NCBI GenBank assembly: GCA_008828725.1
Contig: MEHQ01001895.1
Span: 62,001-126,000 of the forward strand
Reading direction: 5' to 3'
From: Saccharina japonica
Taxonomy: Eukaryota > Sar > Phaeophyceae > Laminariales > Laminariaceae
DNA: 64,000 nt
Part shown: positions 1 through 10,544 of the stretch, piece after piece
Numbering within the stretch: the stretch's first letter is position 1
Layout: each line of letters begins with the position of its first letter
Program-made: the position numbers and the translations under genes
The notes under the pieces: generated by a model
The model's database searches: none
Seen by the model: only the letters and a program-made list of their open reading frames with translations
Told to the model about the DNA's origin: nothing

Positions 1-258
1 TGTTTTTAGATTTTGGAAATCTTACGGTGCCGTTTGTTTTTTTCATGCATCCTACGGTGCGGTTCGGTGCGGTTTTCAGAATTCGGTAATGCTACGGGGC
101 GGTTCGGTGAGATGTTCAGATGTCGTGAACCCTAAGGTGCGGTTTGTTCATATTTTGTTTCCTGCGGTGCGGTTCGGTGTGGTTTTCCGAAATCGCAAAA
201 CCTACGGTGCGGTGCGATGCGGTTTTCAAGAGGGCAAAAAGGAAAACGGCACCGTAAA
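1..258. repeat. 40-bp-type minisatellite (left edge)
   Basis: Degenerate tandem repeats built on the words CCTACGGTGCGGTTCGGTG and GGTTTTC run from the window edge to about base 258. The same family, in reverse orientation, forms a regular 40-bp array near 62.0-62.6 kb. The open frame that crosses it is a by-product of the repeat, not a gene. Confidence 0.85.
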
Positions 259-603
259 GAACCCTGTAATTTTCACTATTAATAATAAGGCTACGTACAC
301 ATTGTCGGGTGACAAAAATGAAATACTAACAATATGCCATGTACAATATACCTACCAGTATAAGTCAAATAATGGATGGAAAGACGAACAGTTGAGACAT
401 ACCCATAGACCCCCTTGTCTCCCATTTTGCGCATATGCTTGCATGGTTTTGATGAGTCGCTTATAGTGTTATGTACGTTAATAATCATATAATGCAGCAA
501 CCCCGTGATCGCGCGCATGCAAGAGAAAAATATGAAAAACGTAAAACGATAACAGAGTGGAACATAGGGCAAAAAATATTTTTACAGTGATACGTAGCAT
601 GAA

Positions 604-738
604 CACAACCAAAGATGAACGAGCTGCCAAACAGTTAGACTTTGCGCATAGGTTTCCTTGGTTTCCGTGGTTTTCTGCTTTCGGGAATGTTATGAGTGGT
701 CAACGCTGAAGCTCATGCTGCACATTGTCGGATGGCAA
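604..738 (-). repeat. Interspersed repeat, 'gccatccgacaatgtgcagc' family
   Basis: Read on the minus strand this stretch matches 27958-28060, 42205-42300 and 54455-54540, all sharing a CCATCCGACAATGTGCAGC-like start, a 'tcaacattgatcactcataa' core and an A-rich end. The neighbouring bases 259-603 and 739-1009 show nothing I can assign. Confidence 0.6.
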
Positions 739-1009
739 AGATGATGATAATAATGATAAGATATAATACGCTGTAGAAGACAGGAGAAGACAAGACTGTC
801 AATCTAATAACTCCGGAATTAAAGAAGAGTAAACAACGTCGACAGCTCTAGCACAAAGCGTGTAGGGTCAAACCTATCCTCGGTTGTCAATATTATAATG
901 TCGGCGGATTTCCGAACTCTAGATATAGGCCAACATACGAGTATGAGCATCCGTGCATAAACACATCCCTGCGTAAATATAAACGATCTTGCTCAACGAC
1001 TGGCCTTGG

Positions 1010-1430
1010 CTAGGGTGGACGGTCACCGTCGCCAGTGTACGAGAGAGTGCTGTGCTGTCTTACGTACTCATGTGTATATATACTCGTATACCTGCACATG
1101 CATACGAAGTGCCCGGTAACACACATTGTCTTGCTCTTGGAGCCGGGTCGTGGATACCAAACAACAACACATATAATACGTCAAGTATACTCGTACGTAT
1201 ATAGGACGCGGATACGTAGTTGATAACAGGTTCGTACATACCAGACAACACACATATAATACATACGTCAACTCGGCACTGTCTGCTGTTATACATCATC
1301 AGCACGTCTACGAGTACAATCACCAGCGTGGCACGGGAGAGTGCTCTGTCTTATGTATATGAACTCGTATACTCGTACCTTCACATACATAGGAAGTGCC
1401 CGGTAACATCTTGTCGGAGGTCACCGTAAG
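1010..1430. repeat. Local duplicated block
   Basis: Two diverged copies of a roughly 100-300-bp unit follow each other. Both contain GAGAGTGCTNTGTCTTA, an ACTCGTATAC run and GAAGTGCCCGGTAAC. The stretch is rich in TACGTA/CGTATA. No gene is visible between here and 1990. Confidence 0.5.
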
Positions 1431-1989
1431 GATCTCCCATGGAAGTATCACCAAGTCACCCTGTTCATAAGATCTCTGATAAGTAGGCCTATGCAACATG
1501 ACCAAGCTTCGCGAACTCGGGACGGCTTTGAACACGAGCAGAGGCAGGAGGAGGGGATGTTATCTAGGGGCCTTCAGAGACCCCGTCCGTTTCTAAAGCA
1601 GTGGTGCTTTCGTCGCGCACGGTGGCCAGAAGGTGACGTACGTGTCATACGATACGAGTACGACCAGAGCGAGGATGAACGATACAATCTCAGCAAAGGT
1701 TAAAAGAAGCAACCGCACTGCTGCATGCAATACTCGTACGTAGAGCAGCCGCGAATCGCTGTGGCCACGACGACAAGCACGGCGCACGTACGAGTTGTAC
1801 TACAGTATGCCAGCCTGCAACGTAAGAAGACGGTGCCGGGCATGCCAGCGTAGGGAGAAGCGTGCGTTTTGAACGTGTGTGGGAGAAAAAAGAATGTTTT
1901 TGCATTTGCATTTGTTCCACTCGAAGTTGCTATGATAAAGTGGGCATCAAAGAGCACTTGATTAAAGTATTGTTTTTTGGGTATCAGAC

Positions 1990-2230
1990 GAACTATATAT
2001 AATAGATAGATGAGGGGGGGGGGGTGTACTCATGTCGTGCACGGCCGTAGTCATATGACCATAGACCCTCACATCGCTACAATGCCGGGACGGAGCACGT
2101 TAGGTTTTCACCAACCAGGCAGACATTGCTTGCACCAAGCGCGAAGCGCCGTGAGGTATTGGGCGAGTCGCATGGAGGGTAAGCTGCATCCTGCTAAGAA
2201 CCGCCTCTGAGGCGGACTTGCATATGGACG
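1990..2230 (+). repeat. Interspersed repeat, 'gtgcacggccgtagtcatat' family
   Basis: Starts with a poly-G run, then GTACTCATGTCGTGCACGG, and ends near GCGGACTTGCATATGG. A minus-strand copy lies at 9180-9400, and its first 100 bases appear twice in tandem at 31003-31210. Confidence 0.7.
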
Positions 2231-2319
2231 ACAGCCTCCAATGAATTAATTTATTTTCTGGTGTGGCCACTTCCAGAGACAGCAATGGATACTACTATAT
2301 ATCTGCCTCTGGGTGCCTT

Positions 2320-2510
2320 ACCATATCCACACTGCGTGATACGATCATTCCCCTTGTGCGGAGCAAAGGTTCTCCACCCCGTACAGATGATCTACTCGAC
2401 CGCCAGCCTTGGGTAACCGCCAAAAACAAACAAGAAAAAAAAAAAACGGTACCCTGGTTGTCTAGCTCACGCAGTGAGAGGCGTGTTTTACAGCGTCGTC
2501 GCCGACCCAT
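2320..2510 (+). repeat. Interspersed repeat, 'cccttgtgcgga' family
   Basis: Shares ACGATCATTCCCCTTGTGCGG, a variable 'ccaccccg' block and a GACCGCCAAAA stretch with 11113-11290 (+) and, reversed, with 9965-10110. Short open frames in all three copies are not conserved as protein. Confidence 0.55.
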
Positions 2511-2738
2511 GCCAAACCAACCTATAAACACATTTATAGCGCGGGGGGGGGGGGGGGATTAAATAAATAAATATATTTTGCGAAAGGGGATAATTACTTA
2601 ATTTTGCGAAAGGGCAAGAACAATAGGTAGGTTGTTCGTGGTATGGGGCTGAACAAATAATTATTTTTGCGAAAGAGGGAAACTAATATAAAGCGCCTTG
2701 AGTTTTTGGGCGAGGCAAAAGCATGGTGCACCTCTACC

Positions 2739-3444
2739 GACGCTTGCTACGATAGAGGTAGTGCTATAGTATTGCTGGAATGATGTGGAAACGTTGGTAA
2801 ATACCCGCTGGTACCAGGTATAAGAGCCGTATTGGGAGTACTTGGAAGGCGTATCTTAGATGGGGACCAGGGGTTTCCAGGTGGTCTTTGGCAACCACCA
2901 AGCCCGCCTTTTCAGTCTTCCATAGTGGGGAAAAGGAATTTAGCTGCCCTTCTTCTTCTATACCTAAGCAAACAGCACACATGAGTACCAACGAGTACCT
3001 GTTCAATAGGCTGACCTAGCTAGGGATTTGTTTTTTGTTTTGTTTTTTGCTCATCCCATGTATTATCTTCGCCCATTCCTTTCTCTCTCCTTATTCCTAG
3101 TCGTAACTCAGATCCGGGGTCACAAAGTAGGCTCTTCTCCCTACTCCTCCTCCACTACGGTTCGTGCCTTGCTTTTCGTCGGCTAGGGGTACTCTGTGTC
3201 CATACCCTAATCATATAACAGCAGTACTTTTCAGGCTGAAACCTTTTTCTGAACGACGGGGGTCCGTAACCCCTAACCGTCGGAGTTCCATTTCAGTCTT
3301 GTGATTGAAATATTTTTCAGTTTTACACTTTTATTTTTCTCCCAAAATCAGTTTTTGGGCGAGGCATAGAGCTCCTCAAGTGACCCATCCCCCCCCCAAC
3401 CTGAGGAAAACGTGTGGTGCACCTCGACCGTGGTAACATGCGTC
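2739..3444 (+). mobile_element. GACGC-TIR element, interrupted copy
   Basis: A left end (GACGCTTGCTACGATAGAGG) at 2739 and a right end (ACCTCGACCGTGGTAACATG + CGTC) ending at 3444 flank the internal words 'ggctgaaa', 'ctgaacga' and 'ttttgggcgaggcatagagctc' that recur in full copies such as 5198-5465. About 450 bp between 2765 and 3210 is extra and includes a SINE fragment. That both ends belong to one insertion is inference. Immediately left of 2739 lies a truncated right end of another copy. Confidence 0.5.
3027..3183 (-). mobile_element. SINE body fragment
   Basis: Reverse complement matches the body and tail of the tRNA-headed element family (see 57772-58037): 'gcaaggcacgaacc', 'gaccccggatctgagttacgac', 'aagataata', and an A/C-rich 3' tail, here seen as T/G-rich DNA at 3027-3045. 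The tRNA-like head is missing. Confidence 0.65.
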
Positions 3445-3827
3445 TATCGTAGCACATGCCTCGAGTGTGGTCTACAACTGTTAGTAGTCCTAAAAACAAA
3501 TACACTACTACTATTGATAGTAGATGTGTCAGGCTACCCGGTAGTTGCAAACTTGAAGAGCTCAATCAAGCAGTTGTTGTATGACTGGATGAGACACAAA
3601 GTATCTCCTTGGTGCAGGTTTGTCTATTAAGCATCCTAGGTGTTGCTCACTTTCAATGTAGAATCAAGCGTGGAAGAGTAAGCAGCTTTTATTAATCCCC
3701 GAGCCAGATAGATGACATCTGATCCGAGGGGTGGACAGACCTTGATAGTAGATACTTACGGGGGGTTTGTGCTTGGCGCCTGAAGCCGACCCTCCGACCC
3801 GAACCCGAACCCTATGCCAGTGATCAG

Positions 3828-3945
3828 TGGGATGCTGTGCTTGGTCAGACTCTAGGTTGACTGTCCGGCGTGGATGGTGAGCTTGGAAATACTCTAGGTT
3901 GACTCGGGATGCTGTGGCTGGGAAAGACTCCAAGTTGATTGAGCC
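3828..3945. repeat. Short imperfect tandem repeat
   Basis: About three diverged copies of a 40-50-bp unit containing GACTCTAGGTTGACT and GGGATGCTGTG. No gene is seen between 3445 and 4205. Confidence 0.5.
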
Positions 3946-4205
3946 GCGTAAATCATACCCTTAGCCAACCAGAGTGCCTAAATAGCTACCTTAGGAAGAT
4001 CTACCATCATGCTTTGTCCACTACTGTCTGACCCGGAAGGGGTTCGGGCCCCTTCCCGACCTTATAAATCCCGAATATGAATGTCATCCAACTTATGTGA
4101 AAACGGACCAATTAACCTATATGAATGAGGTAATTAGCGGCCTTCCAAGCCCATGCCATTACGACTCAGTCCCGAAATATCCCGCCAAAAAGTGCAACCT
4201 CTACC

Positions 4206-4294
4206 TTAACCCATTCAGAACTGAAAACAAATGTCCCACACTAATTCCAAGTAGTTTGTCCCCAAATTCGTGGGACCAGTTCTTAAGGGGTTAA
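4206..4294. mobile_element. piggyBac-type MITE with TTAA flanks
   Basis: An 81-bp unit (4210-4290) sits between TTAA at 4206-4209 and TTAA at 4291-4294. Its ends are inverted repeats (CCCATTCAGAACTG versus CAGTTCTTAAGGGG). TTAA target duplication and CCC-starting ends are the hallmark of the piggyBac superfamily. Internal 'tttgtcccc' is shared with 53409-53505, which has the same layout. Confidence 0.65.
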
Positions 4295-4621
4295 GGGAAT
4301 TAATCGAAAATGGTACATATAAGGCGCACCTCAATTTTTCTGCCCGCCATTTTTTCCCCACTACGTACTGACTGCAAGGAGCCGGTACCAACTCTGGAGG
4401 AGCGATGCCCGCCTGTGCCGAATGGACGCCACACGAGAGTATGTGTGCCATGGTTTAGATTTTTTTTCAGACCAGATCGACACAGGAGCCGAGTTTGCTC
4501 TCGCAAAAAACTGTAACCCAGGCAAACCGAAACCGTTTTTACTGTGGTTAGCTGCCGACTGTGAGCGTAGATACAGCGTATCCTTTGATACAGTTCCAGA
4601 GGCGCTTTCTCAGAGCCTTCC

Positions 4622-4861
4622 TCAGCAGCCCCCGGCGCCACAACTGGCGCTCCCACTGAAACCACAATGACTGCCGCCGCCCCCGCCGCCTCTTGCACTA
4701 GCACTACCGCTCGTGCGCGAGATGCCTCCCGTGTTTTTGCGCCTCTGCTCCGGGGCTTTGGTAAGAGCTTTGGCTTCTCTTTTAGCGACATTCTTGTTGT
4801 GGTTGGAGGGAACGCTCCGCCGGGGGTCGGTGGCGTTGCTAGCGCTGCAGGCCGCACCCAT
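4622..4861 (-). CDS. Small MGxxCS glycine-rich protein, paralogue 1
   Basis: Encodes 79 residues starting MGAACSASNATDP and ending SCGAGGC before TGA. Gly2 and Ser6 fit the N-myristoyltransferase consensus, and Cys5 is placed for palmitoylation, so peripheral membrane attachment is predicted. A basic middle (TKAPEQRRKN, about residues 36-45) precedes a Ser/Gly-rich tail. I chose the ATG at 4861 because the MG[A/S]ACS start is conserved in three other loci (21274, 45662, 51258), although the frame stays open upstream. An acceptor-like AG lies 45 nt upstream of the ATG. Bases 4350-4621, downstream on this strand, resemble the 3' region of paralogue 2, including GAGGAAGGCTCTGAGAAAGC after the stop. 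This is the shortest member and its tail has fewer glycines. The family is not one I recognise, and the biochemical role is unknown. Confidence 0.72.
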   Translation of the reverse strand: MGAACSASNATDPRRSVPSNHNKNVAKREAKALTKAPEQRRKNTGGISRTSGSASARGGGGGGSHCGFSGSASCGAGGC

Positions 4862-4906
4862 AGCTATCAAGAAACCGAAAGTCGCCGGTGGCCGGTCGCG
4901 ATTGCT

Positions 4907-4908
4907 CT
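4907..4908 (-). promoter_or_regulatory. Predicted 3' splice site, 5' UTR of paralogue 1
   Basis: On the minus strand a pyrimidine-rich stretch ends in TGCCTGCACAG, followed by AGCAATCGCGACC. The same exon start (AG.GATCGCGACC) follows an AG at the other three paralogues. No certain donor site is seen. Confidence 0.6.
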
Positions 4909-4985
4909 GTGCAGGCAAAACGGAAAACGAAAAGACATAATAGACGGGGGTTTGGTAATGAAGGTAGGGTGCTTTGGCTTGCACA

Positions 4986-5018
4986 TATACGCTGTTCGGC
5001 GCTGGTGAGATATATAAA
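4986..5018 (-). promoter_or_regulatory. Promoter-like TATA plus CGCCGAACAGCG box, paralogue 1
   Basis: Minus strand reads TTATATAT, about 8 nt, then CGCCGAACAGCGTATA. All four paralogues carry a TATA-like run followed at 6-9 nt by a version of this near-palindromic box. Function as a core promoter is inferred from conservation and position. Confidence 0.5.
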
Positions 5019-5022
5019 TTTG

Positions 5023-5197
5023 GACGCATGCTACGGTAGAGGTTCGCCATGTTTTTTTTCTGTGCGTGGTCACTTGAGGAGCTCTACGTATACCTCACCC
5101 AACGCAACATCTGGTTTTGGAGGCAAACGAAAGTGCTACCCGAGGAACAATTCAATGTCCTGAGCATAAAATGACCGACACATTTGGATTAAGGGCC
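5023..5197 (-). mobile_element. GACGC-TIR element, partial, reversed
   Basis: Begins GACGCATGCTACGGTAGAGG and contains the reversed internal words 'cacttgaggagctct', 'cctcaccc' and 'gtgctacccgaggaacaat'. The other terminus is lost where the next copy begins at 5198. Confidence 0.65.
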
Positions 5198-5465
5198 GAC
5201 GCGTTTTACGATGATAGAGGTGTTCTATAGCAAACTTTGGCTGAAATTATTTCGGAAGGACGGGGCTCCTTAACCCAAAATCGTCGGAATTGAACGATTG
5301 TGTCGCACTGGTTTTCGTTTTACACTTAAGGTCACGGGAATTGTTCATCGGGTATAAAGCACGTTTGTTTTCGTCCAAAAACAGTTTCGGTTGAGGTGTA
5401 GATCGCCTCAAGTGGCCGACCACCCTCAGAAACAAATAGAGTGCTCCTCTACCGTAGCATGCGTC
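5198..5465 (+). mobile_element. GACGC-TIR element, complete 268-bp copy
   Basis: Ends are inverted repeats: GACGCGTTTTACGATGATAG at the left, CTCTACCGTAGCATGCGTC at the right. Internal landmarks 'ttggctgaaat', 'ggggctccttaaccc', 'atcgtcgga', 'gttcatcgggt' and 'cctcaagtgg' recur in about a dozen copies in this window. There is no coding capacity, so it is a non-autonomous MITE-like element. The superfamily is not assigned because no clean target duplication could be read. Confidence 0.8.
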
Positions 5466-5689
5466 GGCCCCCGTCATTCACAAACTGTGTCAGCCAGAAA
5501 ACGGTATACCTCCACCTCGATCGTAGCGCGCTTCTCTGCAGTAACAACTTACTCCTACGTGTACAAAGCATGTAGTTTGCGTGCTGCGAAAATTGTCCAG
5601 GCCGGATTTTCCAAACCCCTTTTGGGCCATCCGCACGCGGCTATTAACCAAGCACAAGGCTCGGCACTGCACAGTCGATGTACAAAAAA

Positions 5690-5820
5690 CGGAATACCCC
5701 GCTGGTTTCCCGTGAGCTGCCACGGAATCACACGGAAACCCGTGGGATTCTCACGGGACAGTCCGCGGGAATCCGCCTTGCTCTCTCGGTATCCCGTGGG
5801 ATGCCGTGAGTAACCCCGCA
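5690..5820. repeat. CCCACGGG/CCCGTGGG dyad-rich repeat
   Basis: Repeated 'cccgtgggattctcacggga' style words resemble 19750-20030, 14400-14530 and the long array at 63030-64000. The stretches 5466-5689 and 5821-7014 hold no gene I can support. Confidence 0.6.
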
Positions 5821-7014
5821 CTCTCCTACGCGGCCCAGCATGTGCAGCAGGATTGTCTAACCCCCACGCTGAATCTGTTTTATTTTTCATCTCTGTTTCA
5901 CAGTTAGTGGCCACAGAACTTGTGCACAGGTCGTCCCCCCATGACATAGTATACATATATAGAGGGTCTGTATGTACAGTACGATGAAGCATCAGTGCAG
6001 ATACGAGATGTGCTGGACGTTTTAAGTTGTATAACAAACGTTTTTGTTTTTTGCTTTAAATGGAGTGGGTGTGCCCCTTTCATGACCACCCGGTTTAAGG
6101 CCGTAACAGAGTAAGACATATTCCCAGGCGAATCCGCTTGTCACGAGCAAGAAACAGTTTGAAATCTGTATGGGATCAGTTTTTCCAGCAGTAATAGACA
6201 ATAACACATATTAGAGATAATATCACATTTTTTTAGCTTGTCACTGGATAGTCTTGGGGAAATGGGTGTACACCCCTTTGGAAAGGTAACACACACGACG
6301 TTCAGGTGACTACGTACTGGTACATGGTATTACAGCTTGGCAAAAGCTATTGTTGCATGCCGGTACTTGTGGTGTCTTAGTACAACAGGAACAGGAACCT
6401 AAACTTCGCTCTACTCTCAAGCGGTTGATCGCCTTTTTCAGGGTCAACCCATCCAATAGCACTATCCCTACCAACCAGACTCAATATAGCGAATCGCTGG
6501 CGTCAGTCCCTATGTTCTTGTTCACAGCAGTGTGCCTTGGCCATTTTGCTGAATAAACATATGCGGTTCTTCCCAGAATGTTCCTCGGGCCCAAGGTTTT
6601 CCAACATTTCCCTTAGCCATGCAGTACTGTATCCTCTTTCACCAGAGTGTGCCGAAATGAGTCGACCCTAATTTCAAGTATTCCAGGTATACAATATTAA
6701 TATTAAGAGTAGTTCCGCGTGCTTTGACCCCAAATTGAGGATTCCGTTCAAAAGAAGGGGCGGCTTATAAGACGAAGAAAGAGCACGGACTCTTCTGGGT
6801 GTGCTGGAGTGGATGCCGACGTGCACGATAACAACAAGGGAGGTTTGGTGGGAAGAACGCGCACACAATATGTGTTTCATACGATAGCTGGAGGGGTGGT
6901 CATATGAGCAAGCCCTGTTTTTTTCCAGGAAAATTGCTGATAGGTTGTTTTTATTTATAGACTCACGAAAATACTGAACAGCCCATAATGAAGATAACAC
7001 GTACGACAGGATTA

Positions 7015-7657
7015 TATGTACCACCAAAGACACTTTGCCCCTCCGATTGACTTGACGAAAGGGAAGGCCTGTTCGGTAACACAAGCACATTGTTACCCCC
7101 TATATCCAATGCCGGCGTCATTTGAGCCCTTGTGGCCGGCCCACTGTGTCCTCCGATTAGCCGGCAAGGCGTGTCTCTTTGGATTACAAAAAACACTCCT
7201 ACTCGGTCATCCAGCTGCGTGTACCAGGATAATAGCTAGGGCCAAAGGAAAGCTGCAACCGCCCCTAAACTTTTTTACAGCAGCAGCACGTGTTTCAACT
7301 GCTGCAACGAGCCAAGGTGAGTGCAAAAGCCGCAGACTGTCAGCGTTAGAACAAAAACGTCAACGTTACGGTGTTGCTGCGCGTCTTGCTATGGTCCGTA
7401 GCCCTTGCTTAGGGGCGGTTTCAGCCTGCCTCTGGTTCTATAAGTCTAGTAATACTTTCCCTGGTGCACGCAGCGGAACAACCGACTAGCAGTGCTTTTC
7501 GGAGAGACACGCCTTGCTGGCAGATCAGAGGACAGCGTGCCGGCCACAAGGGCCCAAATGACGCCGGCAATGGATAGAGGGGGGTGCCATGTGCGTGTGT
7601 TACCGAATAGGCCTTCGCTTTCGTCAAATCGATCGGTAGGGCAAAATACCTTTGGTT
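7015..7657. mobile_element. Foldback element with roughly 240-bp inverted arms
   Basis: Left arm 7015-7270 and right arm 7410-7657 are imperfect inverted copies. They share GTACCACCAAAG/CTTTGGTTGTAT ends, 'gccggcgtcatttg', 'ccttgtggccggc' and 'aaggcgtgtctct'. Open frames of 157 codons (+) and 68 codons (-) are mirror images produced by the arms. The 110-140-bp centre holds a splice-site-flanked mini-exon-like sequence (7281-7316). Confidence 0.75.
7281..7316 (+). other. Possible captured mini-exon
   Basis: CTTTTTTACAG at 7270-7280 precedes 36 in-frame bases that read QQHVFQLLQRAK, followed directly by GTGAGTGC. Polypyrimidine-AG and GTGAGT match spliceosomal acceptor and donor consensus. Chance cannot be excluded for so short a stretch. 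Confidence 0.3.
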
Positions 7658-7807
7658 GTATATATATATGATACGTGTCTTAATGCCGGGTGCTATTCAG
7701 TTTTTCTGTGATTCTACAAAAAAAAAACGTATCCGGAATTTTCCTGGAAAAAACAGGTATTTCTCTTACGGCCACCTCTGCAAACCAGCGTTTTCTCGTA
7801 TGTAGAG

Positions 7808-8000
7808 ATTGAAAATCGAAGAGGGGCGAGCCCTCGAGATCGCCGATAGGAATAATGCTGAGACACCCACGGCTCACGCCGCAAAATCATATACTAGTAC
7901 ACCACCCTGTCCGGAGATGTGTGTAGCATTTCCGGAGAGGGAATGGAATCGCACCCAAGTGATAGACTACAAATGTAAGTATGTATATGATCCGACAACA
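7808..8000 (-). repeat. Interspersed repeat F, partial
   Basis: Reverse complement shares 'ggcgatctcgag', 'tccatt' and 'ctccggaaa' with 13960-14440, 40210-40290 and 41382-42190. A near repeat of about 55 bp (GCCGCTGGAAAC words) follows at 8050-8145. Confidence 0.5.
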
Positions 8001-8559
8001 TACGAGATATCTGCTGCTTTGTTTGCTTGTACTGCTGTAATATTATCAGGCGACGGGTGCACCCATGCGGTTGCCGCTGGAAACTAATACCAATCGTAGC
8101 ATTTGGCGAAGGGTGAACCCGTGAGATTGCCGCTGGAAACGATGCTGAAACCCCGATCCCCATCCAAAGTCAGTCGTGGTGTGTATTTTAGACGGTAAGT
8201 AGGTGACTGACTTATAAGTGCTACGTACCCAAACGTTGTACCAAGTCAGCCCTCGGAGCGAGGTGTCCAGTACCTTGGTCCTACAGACTACTAATAATGT
8301 ACCAAAACACATTCGAACGGCCGGGCCGGGCCTATTCAGTAGTCCAAGAGCCTAACCCACGGACGGGTCGGCGACATGAAATCACTGCTCTCCCGCTGTT
8401 TATACGAATACTGATCTTAAAAATCTGGCTCAGGTTTCTGTGGGGATGAAGAATATATAGAACAAAGTCGGCAAGGAGCCATGGCAAACTATTATTACTA
8501 GTTGTCGATGCACCAGGTACGGAAACAAACACGTGTGTGTGTCAAGGTGAACAACCCCT

Positions 8560-8700
8560 AGCGCGACGTTTACTTGAAACTTCCTCGCCCCTCCTCTTTA
8601 GGGCAAAGTTTCACTCGCCACTCACTTGCGTTTTTGCGTTTTTTTTGTCCTTCACACCCACAGCAGCAGCAAGCAGTCGTAGTAGTAGTAACCCTGACCT
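8560..8700 (-). repeat. Repeat carrying conserved GTGAGTGGCGAGTGAAAC
   Basis: Minus strand shows a CTGCTGCTGTGGGTGTGAA block, an A-rich run, then CAAGTGAGTGGCGAGTGAAA. The same order occurs at 13270-13350 (+), 29560-29625 (+) and 58530-58580 (-). The conserved GTRAGT resembles a 5' splice site. Confidence 0.5.
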
Positions 8701-9179
8701 TTGTAAGTATGTGTGGAGGGACTCGACGTGGCTGAATTCGGTGTCGGTTGGTGATTATGATGGATGGCGGGAAGACCTTGAATGAAAAAAGGGGGGAGGG
8801 GGAGGACAAGCTCTCAGTCGGGTTTTTTATCTCCTCCCGTCAGAAGCAAGCATCCGCGACGTATATATGATAATTGTTAAGTATGGTACCAGGAACATCG
8901 CAACAAGAATAAAACTGCAACAGCCAGTATTAATAGAAGGTTGTGTTTTGAGCGCGTGAGTCCTGGTATGGGCTATGTGCCTAGATATTTCGTCTATCAT
9001 ATAAACGATGGACGAACCATAAATATGATCAGCCCACCCTGGCCCACCAGGTAAAAAATTGCGCGAATTATATTGTATGTAACTCTAAATCGTACAGCGG
9101 TTCGAAATTGTGACATTTCTTAGTCAACCAGTTTACCCCTCTCCGTCCCCTCAACATCTGATTCGTTGAAGCTGTCATC

Positions 9180-9400
9180 CATATGCAAGTCCGCCTCACA
9201 AGCGGTTCTTATTAGTAGGATGCAGCTCACCCTTCATGCGACTCGCCCAGCATCTCGCGGCGCTTCGCGCTTGGAGTTACCAATGTCTGCCTGGTCGGTG
9301 AGAACCTGACATGCTCCGTCCCGGCATTGTATGGATGCGAGGGTCTATGGCCATACGAGTACGGCCATGCATGAATATCTAGTACCCCCTCCTCCCTGAT
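9180..9400 (-). repeat. Interspersed repeat, 'gtgcacggccgtagtcatat' family
   Basis: Reverse-orientation relative of 1990-2230, sharing GCAAGTCCGCCTC, 'cgcttcgcgctt' and 'ggacggagca' in order. Nothing else is recognised between 8701 and 9550. Confidence 0.65.
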
Positions 9401-9554
9401 ATCCGAGCACACTTCCCCCCCGTGTGATCCGTCTCGAAAGGGATGCTCGGTCCATGGTCGAATAAATAAGGCAAGCAGCGAATGAGTACGCGAACCAGCC
9501 CCCAACATACTTCGTATTTCCCCTCGATATATCGGAATCCTCTTTGGCGAGTTC

Positions 9555-9804
9555 GGGCCGTTCTTATCGGAGCTATAACATTCCTAAATTTCCAAACATT
9601 CCAATATTTTGTTTTCGCGCAATTTTCTATATATCCATTGTTTCCATTTTTTCTTCCATTTATTGGAACGTGAAGCCTTCCAAACATTTTGCCCTCTGAA
9701 GAATTTCAAAATTTCCAAGATTTCCAAGATTTCCAACATTTCTATTTTTGTTTCGAAAAACATACTGGAAATTATGGGGAAAAGCTGCTCGATAAGAACG
9801 ACCC
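9555..9804. mobile_element. GGGCC-TIR MITE
   Basis: Begins GGGCCGTTCTTATCGGAGC and ends GCTCGATAAGAACGACCC, then TTA. The interior is made of 'atttccaa' repeats. The ends resemble the GGGCCCGTTTTAACGAAG family (11611-12070, 51804-52414), but a matching TTA on the left is not present. Confidence 0.5.
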
Positions 9805-9964
9805 TTAGGAGAGAGTACAAACGCTATACGTATATATGTTTTCATACTAAGAGTACGAAATTATGACATTTCTTCTCCAACTATTCTACACCCCCCCCCC
9901 CCAACAACTACATCTCAACAGCAACCCGCCTCTCACTGGGTGGTGCGTGGGCTAGAAAATCAGA

Positions 9965-10110
9965 ACCGTACGTAGGGTAGAGTTTTATATAATATAACAT
10001 TACTACTTTTTTTGCTGTCACCACGACTGGCGGTCGGGTCAGAGGTAATTCGTGCGAGTTGGAAAGCTCTCCGCACAAGCGGAATTGCCGTACGAGGTAT
10101 CACGTAGTAT
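9965..10110 (-). repeat. Interspersed repeat, 'cccttgtgcgga' family
   Basis: Reverse-complement relative of 2320-2510 and 11113-11290 (CTCCGCACAAG, then 'ggtatcacg'). Confidence 0.45.
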
Positions 10111-10187
10111 TGTGGGTTGACGGACGGCGTGCGCTTATATGGCATTATGGAGAACCATGGGGTGTAACTCTACTTATTCCCCAAAGA

Positions 10188-10304
10188 TAGATAGATACAG
10201 TAGATAGATAGATAGATACATACATACATACATTAGATAGATAGATACATACTGTAGATATTTAAATAGATAGATAGATAGATAGATAAATGGATAAATA
10301 GTAA

Positions 10305-10396
<92 letters not shown>
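10188..10396. repeat. GATA microsatellite
   Basis: Almost uninterrupted (GATA)n from about 10302 to 10396, with a degenerate GATA/CATA lead-in from 10188. A TA dinucleotide run follows at 10459-10479. Confidence 0.95.
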
Positions 10397-10544
10397 TGGA
10401 CATGGTAGTCTAGAGGCTTGGCGCGAGCCGGCGTTGGGCGTGGTTGTCAGCTTCTCTCGATATATATATATATATATATTTGATTTAATACACAGAAGGC
10501 TCTCTCTGGGCCCAAAAACGAAGAAGACGATATAAAATATTTAA

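Noticed and set aside
7016-7627. 157-codon (+) and 68-codon (-) frames with similar peptides
   Set aside because: Mirror products of the inverted arms of one foldback element.
10188-10396. CRISPR-like regular array
   Set aside because: Simple GATA tetranucleotide repeat without spacers. None of the other arrays has conserved repeats with unique equal-length spacers.
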